A DNA stretch of 47,874 nt from NCBI GenBank assembly GCA_017412705.1, contig JAFPWS010000071.1, positions 1-47,874 on the forward strand, in the 5' to 3' direction. The DNA is from Prevotella sp. Its GTDB lineage: Bacteria > Bacteroidota > Bacteroidia > Bacteroidales > Bacteroidaceae. Shown in pieces: positions 25,761-33,215 of the stretch. Each line of letters begins with the position of its first letter. Position 1 is the first letter of the stretch. Both the position numbers and the translations under genes were made by a program. The notes beneath the pieces were generated by a model, which saw only the letters and a list, made by a program, of their open reading frames with translations, was not told the origin of the DNA and did not search any database.

Positions 25761-25826
25761 ACTCCTGCTTACATTACGAGTAACTCCTACTTACATTACG
25801 AGTAACTCCTGCTTACATTACGAGTA
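25761..25826. repeat. 22-bp tandem array, three units
   Basis: Units of ACTCCTGCTTACATTACGAG plus TA begin at 25761, 25783 and 25805; the middle one differs at one base. An inverted partial copy (GTAATGTAAGCA) follows at 25841-25852. Confidence 0.88.
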
Positions 25827-25850
25827 AAGGGTGCTCAGTCGTAATGTAAG
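25821..25850 (+). repeat. 30-bp dispersed element, copy A
   Basis: Starts CGAGTAAAGGGTGCTCAGTC. The reverse complement of 45194-45223 matches it at 28 of 30 positions. The first bases overlap the end of the 22-bp array. Confidence 0.85.
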
Positions 25851-25871
25851 CATGCTTCAGTTGGCTACTGA

Positions 25872-26558
25872 CTATACCCGGCCTTCCTCATGGTAACTGT
25901 AGTAGCTGCCATCGGTAAGGATAACGTGGTCGAGGAAGCGAATGCGCATAATGTCGCAGGCCTGGCTCAGTGACCGGGTCAGGCTGTCGTCGTTTGCGCT
26001 GGGTCGCAGATTGCCTGAGGGATGGTTGTGACAAACAGCTATGATAGTGGCATTGGCTAAAACGGCCTCGCGCAGAATGATGCGGATGTCGACGCTGACC
26101 TCTGTGATGCCTCCATGCGAGATGCGCATTTTCCTGATGAGCCGGTAGTTGTGGTTCATCAGCAAGAGCCAGAACTCCTCAACGTCCAGGTCTTGCAGCA
26201 GGGGGTGCATATAATTGTAGATGCGGGTGGCCGTGCCCAAATCGGGGCGTTCTTCAGGCGACCCCATCTGTCGCCGCTTGCCCAGTTCGCAAGCAGCGAG
26301 GATGGTAATGGCCTTGGCCTCGCCCACTCCATTATACTGCACAAGCTCGTGGATGCTTTTCTTGCCTAATGTATTAAGGTTATTGTTGCAGTCGGAAAGG
26401 ATTCGCTTCATCAGTGTTACTGCATCCTCTCTTGTCGACCCTGAACCCACCAGTATGGCCAACAGCTCGGCATCGCTCAACGATGCCGGTCCCTGGCGCA
26501 TGAGCTTCTCACGGGGACGGTCTTCCTCTGCCCACTGGCTGATGTTCAGCTTATCCAT
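25872..26558 (-). CDS. radC: RadC/MPN-family protein
   Basis: A protein of 228 residues. It has an N-terminal UPF0758/RadC helical part with a helix-hairpin-helix-like segment (LVQYNGVGEAKAITILAA) and a C-terminal JAB/MPN metalloprotease-like domain. The zinc motif is complete: His177, His179 and Asp190 in HNHPSGNLRPSANDD. Despite the name, a DNA-repair role for this family is not established. I start at 26558 (MDKLNISQW), since upstream codons belong to the glycosyltransferase gene. It overlaps the end of that gene by 8 bases and is the last gene of the efp-GT2-radC operon. The downstream side is the repeat-rich spacer. Confidence 0.92.
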   Translation of the reverse strand: MDKLNISQWAEEDRPREKLMRQGPASLSDAELLAILVGSGSTREDAVTLMKRILSDCNNNLNTLGKKSIHELVQYNGVGEAKAITILAACELGKRRQMGSPEERPDLGTATRIYNYMHPLLQDLDVEEFWLLLMNHNYRLIRKMRISHGGITEVSVDIRIILREAVLANATIIAVCHNHPSGNLRPSANDDSLTRSLSQACDIMRIRFLDHVILTDGSYYSYHEEGRV

Positions 26559-27528
26559 GCTTGACGTCACAGTTCTTCCACCAAGACTCAAGGAAACCCA
26601 CGCCATAGCCTATAAGCTGCACGAAGACGGCAGGAATGGAGATAAGCCCTACCTTCAGACTCTTATTGCGAATGGTGGAGTCGATGAATATCAACAGGAC
26701 ATAGAGTGCCAACGGAAGCAATGACATGCCGCAGGTAAAGGGTGCCAGCACGAGCAATCCGAGGGTGCCGAGGGTAAAGACCGAAGGCAGGGCATGAACA
26801 GGCTTGAGGGCTTCCGGATACTTTTTCCAGAGGTTGATGCGGGCTATACCGCTGTTGTACACCTGCCGCCAGAACTTGCGGAAGTCGGTACGACGCTTGT
26901 GCCACACCCATGCTTCAGGAAAGAGGCGACAGCTGTAGCCTGCCTTGTAGATACGGATGGAGAAGTCGATATCCTCACCGTAAAGCGACATCTTCGAAAA
27001 GCGCATGGGCGAAAAGCCTCCCAAGGCCAGATAAGCCTCGCGACGCACACCCATATTGAAGGAACGCGGATAGAACTTGTCGAGCTGCTTCTTGCCGCCA
27101 CGGATGCCCCCCGTGGTGAAGAAGCTGGTCATGGCATACGAGATGGCCTTCTGGATGTCCGTAAACGACTCGTGGGCAGCATCAGGGCCACCCCAGGCAT
27201 CAGACGGCTGGCGTTGCAGCTCGTCGTCGACTGCCTGCAAAAAGCCTGTGGGCACGACAGCGTCGGAGTCGAGAATGATGACATACTCGCCCTGGGCGCG
27301 CTCCACACCATAGTTACGGCTCTGCCCCGGGCCGCTATTCTGCTTGAAGTAATAATGCAAATCAAGGATGTCTGCGTACTTGTCGCAAACATCCTTGCAG
27401 GGAATCTGTGAACCGTCTTCTACAATAACAACCTCGAAGTCCTTGAACGTTTGGGAGCAGAGGCTCTCAAGCAACTCGTCCACTTCGTCAGGACGATTGT
27501 AGACAGGAACAATGACCGAGTATTTCAT
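26551..27528 (-). CDS. Family 2 glycosyltransferase, membrane-attached
   Basis: A protein of 325 residues. The GT2 catalytic domain begins at the N terminus (YSVIVPVYNRPDEVDELL). The nucleotide-sugar-binding acids lie in VVIVEDGS and IILDSDA (about 87-93), and a second conserved region includes GEDIDFSIRIYKAGY and WVWHKRRT. Two hydrophobic segments at the C terminus (about 245-285) anchor it to the membrane. The donor and acceptor are unknown; such enzymes usually build surface polysaccharides. It is an odd partner for translation factor EF-P: the gene begins 2 bases after the efp stop, and it overlaps radC by 8 bases, so the three are one transcript. Confidence 0.9.
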   Translation of the reverse strand: MKYSVIVPVYNRPDEVDELLESLCSQTFKDFEVVIVEDGSQIPCKDVCDKYADILDLHYYFKQNSGPGQSRNYGVERAQGEYVIILDSDAVVPTGFLQAVDDELQRQPSDAWGGPDAAHESFTDIQKAISYAMTSFFTTGGIRGGKKQLDKFYPRSFNMGVRREAYLALGGFSPMRFSKMSLYGEDIDFSIRIYKAGYSCRLFPEAWVWHKRRTDFRKFWRQVYNSGIARINLWKKYPEALKPVHALPSVFTLGTLGLLVLAPFTCGMSLLPLALYVLLIFIDSTIRNKSLKVGLISIPAVFVQLIGYGVGFLESWWKNCDVKHG

Positions 27529-27530
27529 CC

Positions 27531-28097
27531 TTACTCCTTGGCACGAGCCAGATAAGAGCCGTCGCGGGTGTCTACCTGAATCAGGTCGCCCTCGTTGATG
27601 AACAGAGGCACGCGGACCTCCACACCGGTCTCCAGCGTAGCGGGCTTCAGGGTGTTGGTTGCGGTGTCGCCCTTGATGCCAGGCTCGGAGTGAGTAACGC
27701 GAAGAATGGTCTTTACGGGCATCTCGGCATAGAGGATGGTACCATCGGTCGTGTCGCTAACCACTGACACTACGTCGCCTTCCTTCATATACTCGTGGCC
27801 GATTACCAAGTCGTTGGCAATGGGAATCTGCTCGAAAGTCTCCTGATTCATGAAGATACGACCTTCCTGGTCCTCATACAGATACTGATAGTCACGATGC
27901 TCGATAACAACGTCCTCCAGCTTCTCACCAATGTTGTAGCGACGCTCCAGCACGCGACCGTCGGTGACGTTCTTCATCTTGATAATCATGATGGTGTTAC
28001 CCTTGCCAGGCTTGCGATGCTGGAAGTCAATGCAAACCCAAATGGCACCGTCCATACGAATGGCGGTTCCTTTCTTAATGTCTTGTGAATTAATCAT
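27531..28097 (-). CDS. efp: Translation elongation factor P
   Basis: A protein of 188 residues, the standard length. EF-P relieves ribosome stalling at runs of proline. The N-terminal KOW-like domain carries the loop KPGKGNT, with Lys32 at the tip where post-translational modification occurs in several bacteria. The central and C-terminal OB domains follow, ending VDTRDGSYLARAK, typical of the family. No modification enzyme (EpmA, EpmB or EarP) is in the window. It is first in the efp-GT2-radC operon and divergent from rpmH. Confidence 0.96.
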   Translation of the reverse strand: MINSQDIKKGTAIRMDGAIWVCIDFQHRKPGKGNTIMIIKMKNVTDGRVLERRYNIGEKLEDVVIEHRDYQYLYEDQEGRIFMNQETFEQIPIANDLVIGHEYMKEGDVVSVVSDTTDGTILYAEMPVKTILRVTHSEPGIKGDTATNTLKPATLETGVEVRVPLFINEGDLIQVDTRDGSYLARAKE

Positions 28098-28141
28098 AAA
28101 TAGTACTATTATAATAATGTAATCATCGCGTTTAGCGGGTG

Positions 28142-28149
28142 CAAAGGTA
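28142..28149 (-). promoter_or_regulatory. -7 box for efp
   Basis: TACCTTTG on the minus strand, 45 bases before the efp start, in the recurring context GGGTGCAAAGGTA (plus strand). Confidence 0.6.
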
Positions 28150-28156
28150 CGAAATA

Positions 28157-28191
28157 ATTATGAATTATGAGATATGAATGATGAATTTTTG
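28157..28191. repeat. Degenerate 7-bp repeat between the efp and rpmH promoters
   Basis: In-register heptamers ATTATGA, ATTATGA, GATATGA, ATGATGA, ATTTTTG. They occupy the upstream regions of both divergent promoters. Confidence 0.6.
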
Positions 28192-28199
28192 CAAAAAAA

Positions 28200-28231
28200 C
28201 TTGCATATTTCGGAAATAATGCGTAATTTTG
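28200..28231 (+). promoter_or_regulatory. rpmH promoter
   Basis: CTTG (28200-28203), a 20-bp spacer and TAATTTTG (28224-28231), 45 bases before the ATG at 28276. Confidence 0.6.
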
Positions 28232-28275
28232 CAGCCCAAATCGACAATTATAACATAAAATAAGGATAGAAAACA

Positions 28276-28431
28276 ATGAAAAGAACATTTCAGCCGCACA
28301 ATCGCCGCCGCGTAAACAAGCATGGCTTCCGTGAGCGCATGGCAACAAAGAATGGTCGTCGCGTATTGGCTTCTCGCCGCGCTAAGGGCCGCAAGAAGTT
28401 AACTGTATCTGACGAGCATCACGGAAAGTAA
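28276..28431 (+). CDS. rpmH: Ribosomal protein bL34
   Basis: A basic protein of 51 residues. The N terminus [18 protein letters not shown] and the central [19 protein letters not shown] are diagnostic of L34, a component of the large ribosomal subunit. The C-terminal tail [10 protein letters not shown] is slightly longer than in many species. It is preceded by its own promoter and followed by a terminator hairpin. The usual rnpA-yidC neighbours are absent; next to efp is the arrangement seen here. Confidence 0.96.
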   Translation: MKRTFQPHNRRRVNKHGFRERMATKNGRRVLASRRAKGRKKLTVSDEHHGK

Positions 28432-28487
28432 ATTCCTTCCCCGACTTAGGTCGAAGCGTGGCGCGCCGGTCAGCGTAAACGTATAAG

Positions 28488-28525
28488 AATTGGGTGTATT
28501 TTCTAAGAAATATATCCAATTTTTT
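28488..28525 (+). terminator. rpmH terminator
   Basis: AATTGG and CCAATT enclose a second stem (TATTT/AAATA), followed by TTTT. It lies 57 bases after the rpmH stop. Confidence 0.65.
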
Positions 28526-28526
28526 G

Positions 28527-28638
28527 TTTTTGCTCGCTTATTCGTAGCTTTTCGCTTGAGCGAGAAGGTACTTTCGTTCGAAAATAAAAAGAAAAAAACG
28601 TTTTTCTTTTGTATTTTGCTCACTTATTCGTACCTTTG
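28527..28638 (+). promoter_or_regulatory. Duplicated promoter block upstream of the PASTA gene
   Basis: The 25-bp block at 28527-28551 (CTCGCTTATTCGTAGCTTTT end) repeats at 28614-28638 (CTCACTTATTCGTACCTTTG end) with 22 of 25 matches. The downstream copy has a perfect -7 box, TACCTTTG, at 28631-28638, with TTTG at 28608-28611 (19-bp spacer). It is the likely active promoter, 32 bases before the ATG. The upstream copy has TAGCTTTT and may be decayed. Confidence 0.7.
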
Positions 28639-28669
28639 CCTTCGATATGCAAGAGAAGAGAATGTGAAT

Positions 28670-29323
28670 ATGAAAAAATTCCTTGGTAAAATATTCAGCA
28701 GCTACCTGTTGCTTCACTTCTTGGCAATGGCGCTCTTCGTGGCGCTGTTATTCATGGGAGTGAAGTACGGACTGGACTATTATACCCATCATGGTGAAGG
28801 CATTGTCGTACCTGAAGTAAAGGGCATGACCTACTCGAAGGCCCGTATGCTGTTGGAAGAAGACGGGCTTGTCATACTGGTCAGCGACTCAGGCTACAAC
28901 AAGACGCTGCCGGCTGACTATGTCCTGGCACAGACACCAGGTTATGGCATGAAGGTGAAGCGCGGCCATATTGTGTATGTCACCGTCAACTCTCCCTCAT
29001 CTCCTGTATTCACCATCCCAGACGTAGTGGACAACAGCAGTCTTCGCGAGGCAGAGGCCAAGCTGATGTCCATGGGCTTCCGTCTGTTGCCCGCCCAGAA
29101 GGTTCAAGGCGAAAAAGACTGGGTTTACGGTATTGTCTGTCGTGGTCGTCGCGTGTCTAATGGCGACCGCATTCCTATTGATTATCCGCTGACCCTGCTG
29201 GTAGGCAGTGGCAACATTAGCGATATGGAAGACTATGAGTATGTGGAATCGTCATACGCCGCATCCGAGAATGACCTGGTTGACGAGTTTGAGGAAGTGA
29301 AAGCACCTCCTGTTGCATATTGA
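28670..29323 (+). CDS. PASTA-domain membrane protein
   Basis: A protein of 217 residues with a short cytosolic N terminus, one transmembrane helix (about 12-34) and two PASTA domains outside the membrane (about 46-110 and 114-182), followed by an acidic tail (DLVDEFEEVKAP). PASTA domains bind peptidoglycan or beta-lactams in other proteins. There is no kinase or penicillin-binding domain attached, so this is a stand-alone receptor or scaffold. It precedes rluD (1 base gap) and ddl, an order familiar in Bacteroidales, and ddl makes the D-Ala-D-Ala of the wall precursor. The start at 28670 follows a consensus promoter; the longer frame from 28490 crosses promoter and terminator sequence. Confidence 0.85.
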   Translation: MKKFLGKIFSSYLLLHFLAMALFVALLFMGVKYGLDYYTHHGEGIVVPEVKGMTYSKARMLLEEDGLVILVSDSGYNKTLPADYVLAQTPGYGMKVKRGHIVYVTVNSPSSPVFTIPDVVDNSSLREAEAKLMSMGFRLLPAQKVQGEKDWVYGIVCRGRRVSNGDRIPIDYPLTLLVGSGNISDMEDYEYVESSYAASENDLVDEFEEVKAPPVAY

Positions 29324-29324
29324 C

Positions 29325-30383
29325 ATGATAGACGAGGAACTGGACGATATTGAGCTGAGCACAGGCGAGGAAGACGGGCAACTGTATGAGCATCTGCGCA
29401 TGGAAGTAGACCGTGGGCAGGAGCCGGTGCGTATAGACAAATACATGTCAGAGCACGTACAGCACTCCTCGCGTAACCGTATCCAGAAAGCTGCCGATGC
29501 AGGGTTTATCCATGTCAACGACAAACCCGTCAAGAGCAACTACAAGGTGCGGCCCGGCGACATTATCACATTGATGCTCGACCGTCCCCACTACGATACG
29601 ACCATCGAGCCAGAGGACATCCCCCTTGACGTGGTCTACGAGGACGACCAACTGATGGTCATCAACAAGCCAGCAGGGCTGGTGGTACACCCTGGTGTGG
29701 GCAATTTCCACGGAACACTGGTCAATGCCATAGCCTGGCACCTGCGCAACCTGCCTTCCTACGACCCCAACGACCCGTCGGTAGGCTTGGTACACCGTAT
29801 AGACAAAGACACCAGCGGCCTGTTGGTGGTGGCCAAGACCCCGGAAGCCAAGACGGAGTTAGGCGCCCAGTTCTTCAACCACGACACGCACCGTTCCTAT
29901 CAGGCTCTGGTTTGGGGTAACCTGACGGAGGATCAAGGACGCATTGAAGGTAACATCGGCCGAGACCCGAAGGACCGTCAGCGAATGACGGTTTTCCCAT
30001 CAGGTTCCGACATCGGCAAGCATGCCATAACCCACTATCGGGTGTTGGAGCGCTTCGGCTATACCACCCTCGTCGAGTGCCGTCTGGAAACAGGCCGCAC
30101 CCATCAGATACGTGCCCACATGAAGCATATAGGCCATCCGCTGTTTGGCGACGAGCGATATGGTGGCATGGAGATTCTGCGCGGCGAGCGTACAGCCTCC
30201 TATAAAGCCTACATCCAGAACTGTTTCAAGCTCTGCGGGCGTCAGGCACTACATGCCAGGACACTGGGCTTCGTCCATCCCGTTACCCATGAGCAGATGG
30301 ACTTCACGTCACCACTGGCTGACGACATGGAGGCACTCATAGAAAAATGGAAAAAGTACATAAAAGGAAACAATACACTATGA
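29325..30383 (+). CDS. rluD: RluD-family 23S rRNA pseudouridine synthase
   Basis: A protein of 352 residues. It has an N-terminal S4 RNA-binding domain (RIDKYMSEHVQHSSRNRIQKAADAGFIHVNDKPV) and the RluA/RluD catalytic domain. The catalytic Asp lies in HRIDKDTSGLLVVAK, and the RTHQIRAHMKHIGHPLFGD motif is diagnostic. It converts uridines in 23S rRNA to pseudouridine. I start at the ATG at 29325; an upstream TTG at 29313 in the same frame overlaps the PASTA gene and is less likely. The stop overlaps the ddl start by 4 bases (ATGA). The acidic N-terminal stretch before the S4 domain (DEELDDIELSTGEEDG) is longer than in many homologues. Confidence 0.93.
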   Translation: MIDEELDDIELSTGEEDGQLYEHLRMEVDRGQEPVRIDKYMSEHVQHSSRNRIQKAADAGFIHVNDKPVKSNYKVRPGDIITLMLDRPHYDTTIEPEDIPLDVVYEDDQLMVINKPAGLVVHPGVGNFHGTLVNAIAWHLRNLPSYDPNDPSVGLVHRIDKDTSGLLVVAKTPEAKTELGAQFFNHDTHRSYQALVWGNLTEDQGRIEGNIGRDPKDRQRMTVFPSGSDIGKHAITHYRVLERFGYTTLVECRLETGRTHQIRAHMKHIGHPLFGDERYGGMEILRGERTASYKAYIQNCFKLCGRQALHARTLGFVHPVTHEQMDFTSPLADDMEALIEKWKKYIKGNNTL

Positions 30384-31369
30384 ACAATTTGAAACGTAAC
30401 ATTGCCATCGTTTGTGGTGGCGACTCTTCAGAGCACGATGTGTCGCTGCGCTCGGCACAAGGTCTTTACTCGTTCTTCGACAAGGACCGATACAACGTCT
30501 ACATTGTCGACATCAAGGGACAGGACTGGCACGTCGAGCTTCCCGACGGCACAACGGCACGCATTGACCGCAACGACTTCTCATTCATGGAAGACGGTAA
30601 GGCCAAGCTGTTCGACTACGCCTATATCACTATTCACGGCACCCCTGGCGAGAACGGTATCCTGCAAGGTTACTTCGACCTGGTGGACATCCCCTATTCC
30701 ACCAGTGGCGTCCTGGTAGAGGCCATGACTTTCGACAAGTTTGTGCTCAACCAGTATCTGCGTGGCTATGGCGTATCGGTTGCCGACTCGCTGCTGATTC
30801 GTCGCGGCTATGAGCATCTGGTCAGCGAGGATGAGATAGAACAGCGCATTGGCATGCCATGCTTCGTCAAGCCTGCTGCTGACGGCAGCTCGTTCGGTGT
30901 CACAAAGGTAAAGAACAAGGACCAGCTGGCTCCTGCCATCCGCAAGGCCATGATGGAAAGCGACGAGGTGATGGTAGAACAGTATATGGAAGGCACGGAA
31001 GTGACGATGGGCATCTACAAAACCCATGAGAAGTCCGTTCCCTTTCCTATCACCGAGGTCGTCACGCAGAATGAGTTCTTCGACTATAATGCCAAATACA
31101 ACGGCCAGGTACAGGAGATTACTCCTGCCCGCATCTCAGACGATACAGCCCGTCGTGTTCGCGAGATTACCAGTCACATCTACGACATCCTGCATTGCAA
31201 CGGCATTATCCGCATTGACTACATCATTTCGAAAGAAGGTAAGATATCGATGCTTGAGGTGAACACCACCCCAGGCATGACTGCTACCAGCTTCATTCCC
31301 CAGCAGGTGAAAGCCGCCGGTTTGGAAATGAAAGATGTCCTGACAGATATTGTAGAGAACCAGTTCTAA
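30380..31369 (+). CDS. ddl: D-alanine--D-alanine ligase
   Basis: A cytosolic ATP-grasp enzyme of 329 residues that makes D-alanyl-D-alanine for peptidoglycan. The N terminus NIAIVCGGDSSEHDVSLRSA contains the substrate-binding Glu and Ser-Glu-His. The ATP-grasp core includes PCFVKPAADGSSFGVTKV, and the C-terminal LEVNTTPGMTATSFIPQQ has the metal-binding Glu-x-Asn. An AAAAGGA sequence lies 12 bases before the ATG at 30380. The frame's earlier ATG at 30347 lies in rluD and is not preferred. It is translationally coupled to rluD. Confidence 0.95.
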   Translation: MNNLKRNIAIVCGGDSSEHDVSLRSAQGLYSFFDKDRYNVYIVDIKGQDWHVELPDGTTARIDRNDFSFMEDGKAKLFDYAYITIHGTPGENGILQGYFDLVDIPYSTSGVLVEAMTFDKFVLNQYLRGYGVSVADSLLIRRGYEHLVSEDEIEQRIGMPCFVKPAADGSSFGVTKVKNKDQLAPAIRKAMMESDEVMVEQYMEGTEVTMGIYKTHEKSVPFPITEVVTQNEFFDYNAKYNGQVQEITPARISDDTARRVREITSHIYDILHCNGIIRIDYIISKEGKISMLEVNTTPGMTATSFIPQQVKAAGLEMKDVLTDIVENQF

Positions 31370-31394
31370 TAAAGAGTGAATAATTGCTGTCGCC

Positions 31395-32564
31395 ATGAGT
31401 AATCCTGCGCCTAAAGAGTTTGACGAGATACGTCCTTACGAACCGTCGGAGATGAAGCAGGCCTTCGAGGAACTGCTGAACGACAGGCAGTTCTCTGCGC
31501 TGCTGAAAGGTTTTGTCCCCTGGTTGCCCAAGGGACTGCGCAACGGTTTGTTGCGACTGGCCTTTACGGGTGTCAAGACACCGCTTGACTTCCAGCTGCG
31601 CTTCATGAAGCCCGTAGTAAAGTATGTCATCCGCAAGCATACCGACGGTTGCACCTTCGACGATTCAGAGCTTAAAGACGGGAATGCCGCCCATCGCGAG
31701 CAGCGCTACACCTTCCTCAGCAACCATCGCGACATTGTGCTCGACTCTGCATTCCTTGACGTCATGCTTAACAAGCACAACTATCCTACGACGGTAGAGA
31801 TAGGCATTGGCGACAACCTGCTTATCTATCCCTGGATTAAGCGTCTGGTACGCATGAACAAGGCGTTTACCGTCCGTCGTGGGCTGACGGCACACGAGAT
31901 GATGCGTTCCTCGCAGCTCATGAGCAGCTATATCCACTATGCAGTAAACCAGAAACATGAGAACATCTGGATAGCCCAGCGCGAAGGACGAGCCAAGGAC
32001 TCCAGCGACCATACCCAGGATGCCGTGTTGAAGATGCTGGCCATGGGAGGTGACGTGAGCGAGCTGAATATCGTGCCGCTGACCATCAGCTACGAGTACG
32101 ACCCCTGCGACTACCTGAAGGCACAGGAGTTCCAGCAGAAGCGTGACAACCCTGCCTTCAAGAAAAGCAAGCAGGACGACCTGGACAATATGAAGACAGG
32201 CATCTTCGGCTACAAGGGGCGCGTACACTACCATTGCGCCAAGCCCGTCAATACATGGCTCGACGAACTGCGCCACCTGCCTCGCAATGAGTTTTTCGCA
32301 CAACTCAGCCAGCACATTGACAGAGCGATACATCATCACTACCGTCTCTATCCCTGTAACTATATTGCACTCGATATGCTGGAGGGTTCTTTAAATCCGA
32401 AAGCCTCTGCCCACTATACCGAGGCCGAGGTGCAACGCTTTGAACAGTATCTTGCCGGCCAGCTGGCCAAAATCAATATTCCTAACAAGGACGAGGCTTT
32501 TCTCCGCGAACGCATGCTGACCATGTATGCCAACCCCGTCCGCAATTATCAGACTACGCTATGA
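31395..32564 (+). CDS. PlsC-like glycerolipid acyltransferase
   Basis: A protein of 389 residues. The acyltransferase motifs are NHRDIVLDSAF (the H-x4-D catalytic pair, about residue 112) and QREGRAKDSSD (phosphate-binding EGR, about 198). It transfers fatty acyl groups to glycerol-3-phosphate or lysophosphatidate, or to another lipid, at the inner membrane. It is longer than the usual PlsC (about 240 residues), with extra N- and C-terminal parts, and no clear membrane helix was seen. Downstream of ddl by 25 bases and overlapping the next gene by 4, it belongs to the same operon. The precise acceptor is unknown. Confidence 0.85.
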   Translation: MSNPAPKEFDEIRPYEPSEMKQAFEELLNDRQFSALLKGFVPWLPKGLRNGLLRLAFTGVKTPLDFQLRFMKPVVKYVIRKHTDGCTFDDSELKDGNAAHREQRYTFLSNHRDIVLDSAFLDVMLNKHNYPTTVEIGIGDNLLIYPWIKRLVRMNKAFTVRRGLTAHEMMRSSQLMSSYIHYAVNQKHENIWIAQREGRAKDSSDHTQDAVLKMLAMGGDVSELNIVPLTISYEYDPCDYLKAQEFQQKRDNPAFKKSKQDDLDNMKTGIFGYKGRVHYHCAKPVNTWLDELRHLPRNEFFAQLSQHIDRAIHHHYRLYPCNYIALDMLEGSLNPKASAHYTEAEVQRFEQYLAGQLAKINIPNKDEAFLRERMLTMYANPVRNYQTTL

Positions 32565-33211
32565 AGAAACTAATTTATGCCGCCATTCTTTTGTTGGTTG
32601 CCTGCCAGACCGACAGCTATGACAAGGGTGAGGGTCAGTATTCACTGATGCAGGGCGACTTTGCCGACCTCATTATCGACGGGCAGAAGCAGGGAGTGAG
32701 TTTCCAGACTGACGAGGGCGACAGCTATCAGCTGGTTCCCCCCTACACTGCCAAGTGGATTGCGACGGCAGACACCACCTATCGCGCTATTATATATTAT
32801 AATAAGGTGGCAGACCATCAGGCAGAGCCGGTGGCCGTGGGGACAGTAGTCACCCTGACACCTATAGAGCATTGGCGCTATAAGGAGCAGCCTCAGGACC
32901 CTCTCGGATTCGAGAGTGCCTGGATAGCCAAAAACGGCAAGTATCTGAACTTAGGGCTGCTGATGAAGACAGGACGCATTGACGACGAGGAATTGCCCCA
33001 TAACATAGGACTGGCACAAGATACCGTCATGGTCAATGCTGACAACACAAGAACAGCCTACTATCGGCTGCTGCACAGTCAGAACGGCATTCCTCAGTAT
33101 TACACTAACCGTCGCTATGTCAGCATCCTGCTCCCGCAAGCGTTGCCCGACACCATCCACTTCCAATTGGAAACCTACGAAGGTACTGTCAAGAAGACCT
33201 TTATTCCCTAA
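32561..33211 (+). CDS. NigD-like lipoprotein
   Basis: A lipoprotein of 216 residues; the lipobox LVAC puts the modified cysteine at position 15. The mature part is beta-rich and resembles the NigD-like family of Bacteroidales, with an N-terminal small barrel (DGQKQGVSFQTDEGDSYQLVP) and a C-terminal immunoglobulin-like part (RYVSILLPQALPDTIHFQLETYEG). Function unknown; the family was named from a bacteriocin-associated gene in Prevotella nigrescens, but no bacteriocin genes are here. Its start overlaps the acyltransferase stop by 4 bases. It is convergent with the OPT gene (4 bases between stops). Confidence 0.65.
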   Translation: MKKLIYAAILLLVACQTDSYDKGEGQYSLMQGDFADLIIDGQKQGVSFQTDEGDSYQLVPPYTAKWIATADTTYRAIIYYNKVADHQAEPVAVGTVVTLTPIEHWRYKEQPQDPLGFESAWIAKNGKYLNLGLLMKTGRIDDEELPHNIGLAQDTVMVNADNTRTAYYRLLHSQNGIPQYYTNRRYVSILLPQALPDTIHFQLETYEGTVKKTFIP

Positions 33212-33215
33212 GCCC

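Larger units (their letters stand above)
25452..25871. other. Repeat-rich spacer without a gene
   Basis: No supported reading frame. It holds an 11-bp phased array (25583-25716), a 22-bp array (25761-25826) and a 30-bp element (25821-25850) found again near 45.2 kb. GGGTTATAT or its complement appears at 25539, 25586, 25607, 25675, 25695 and 25742. Confidence 0.7.

Noticed and set aside
25761-25826. CRISPR array
   Set aside because: Units are directly adjacent with no variable spacers, and no cas genes are present.
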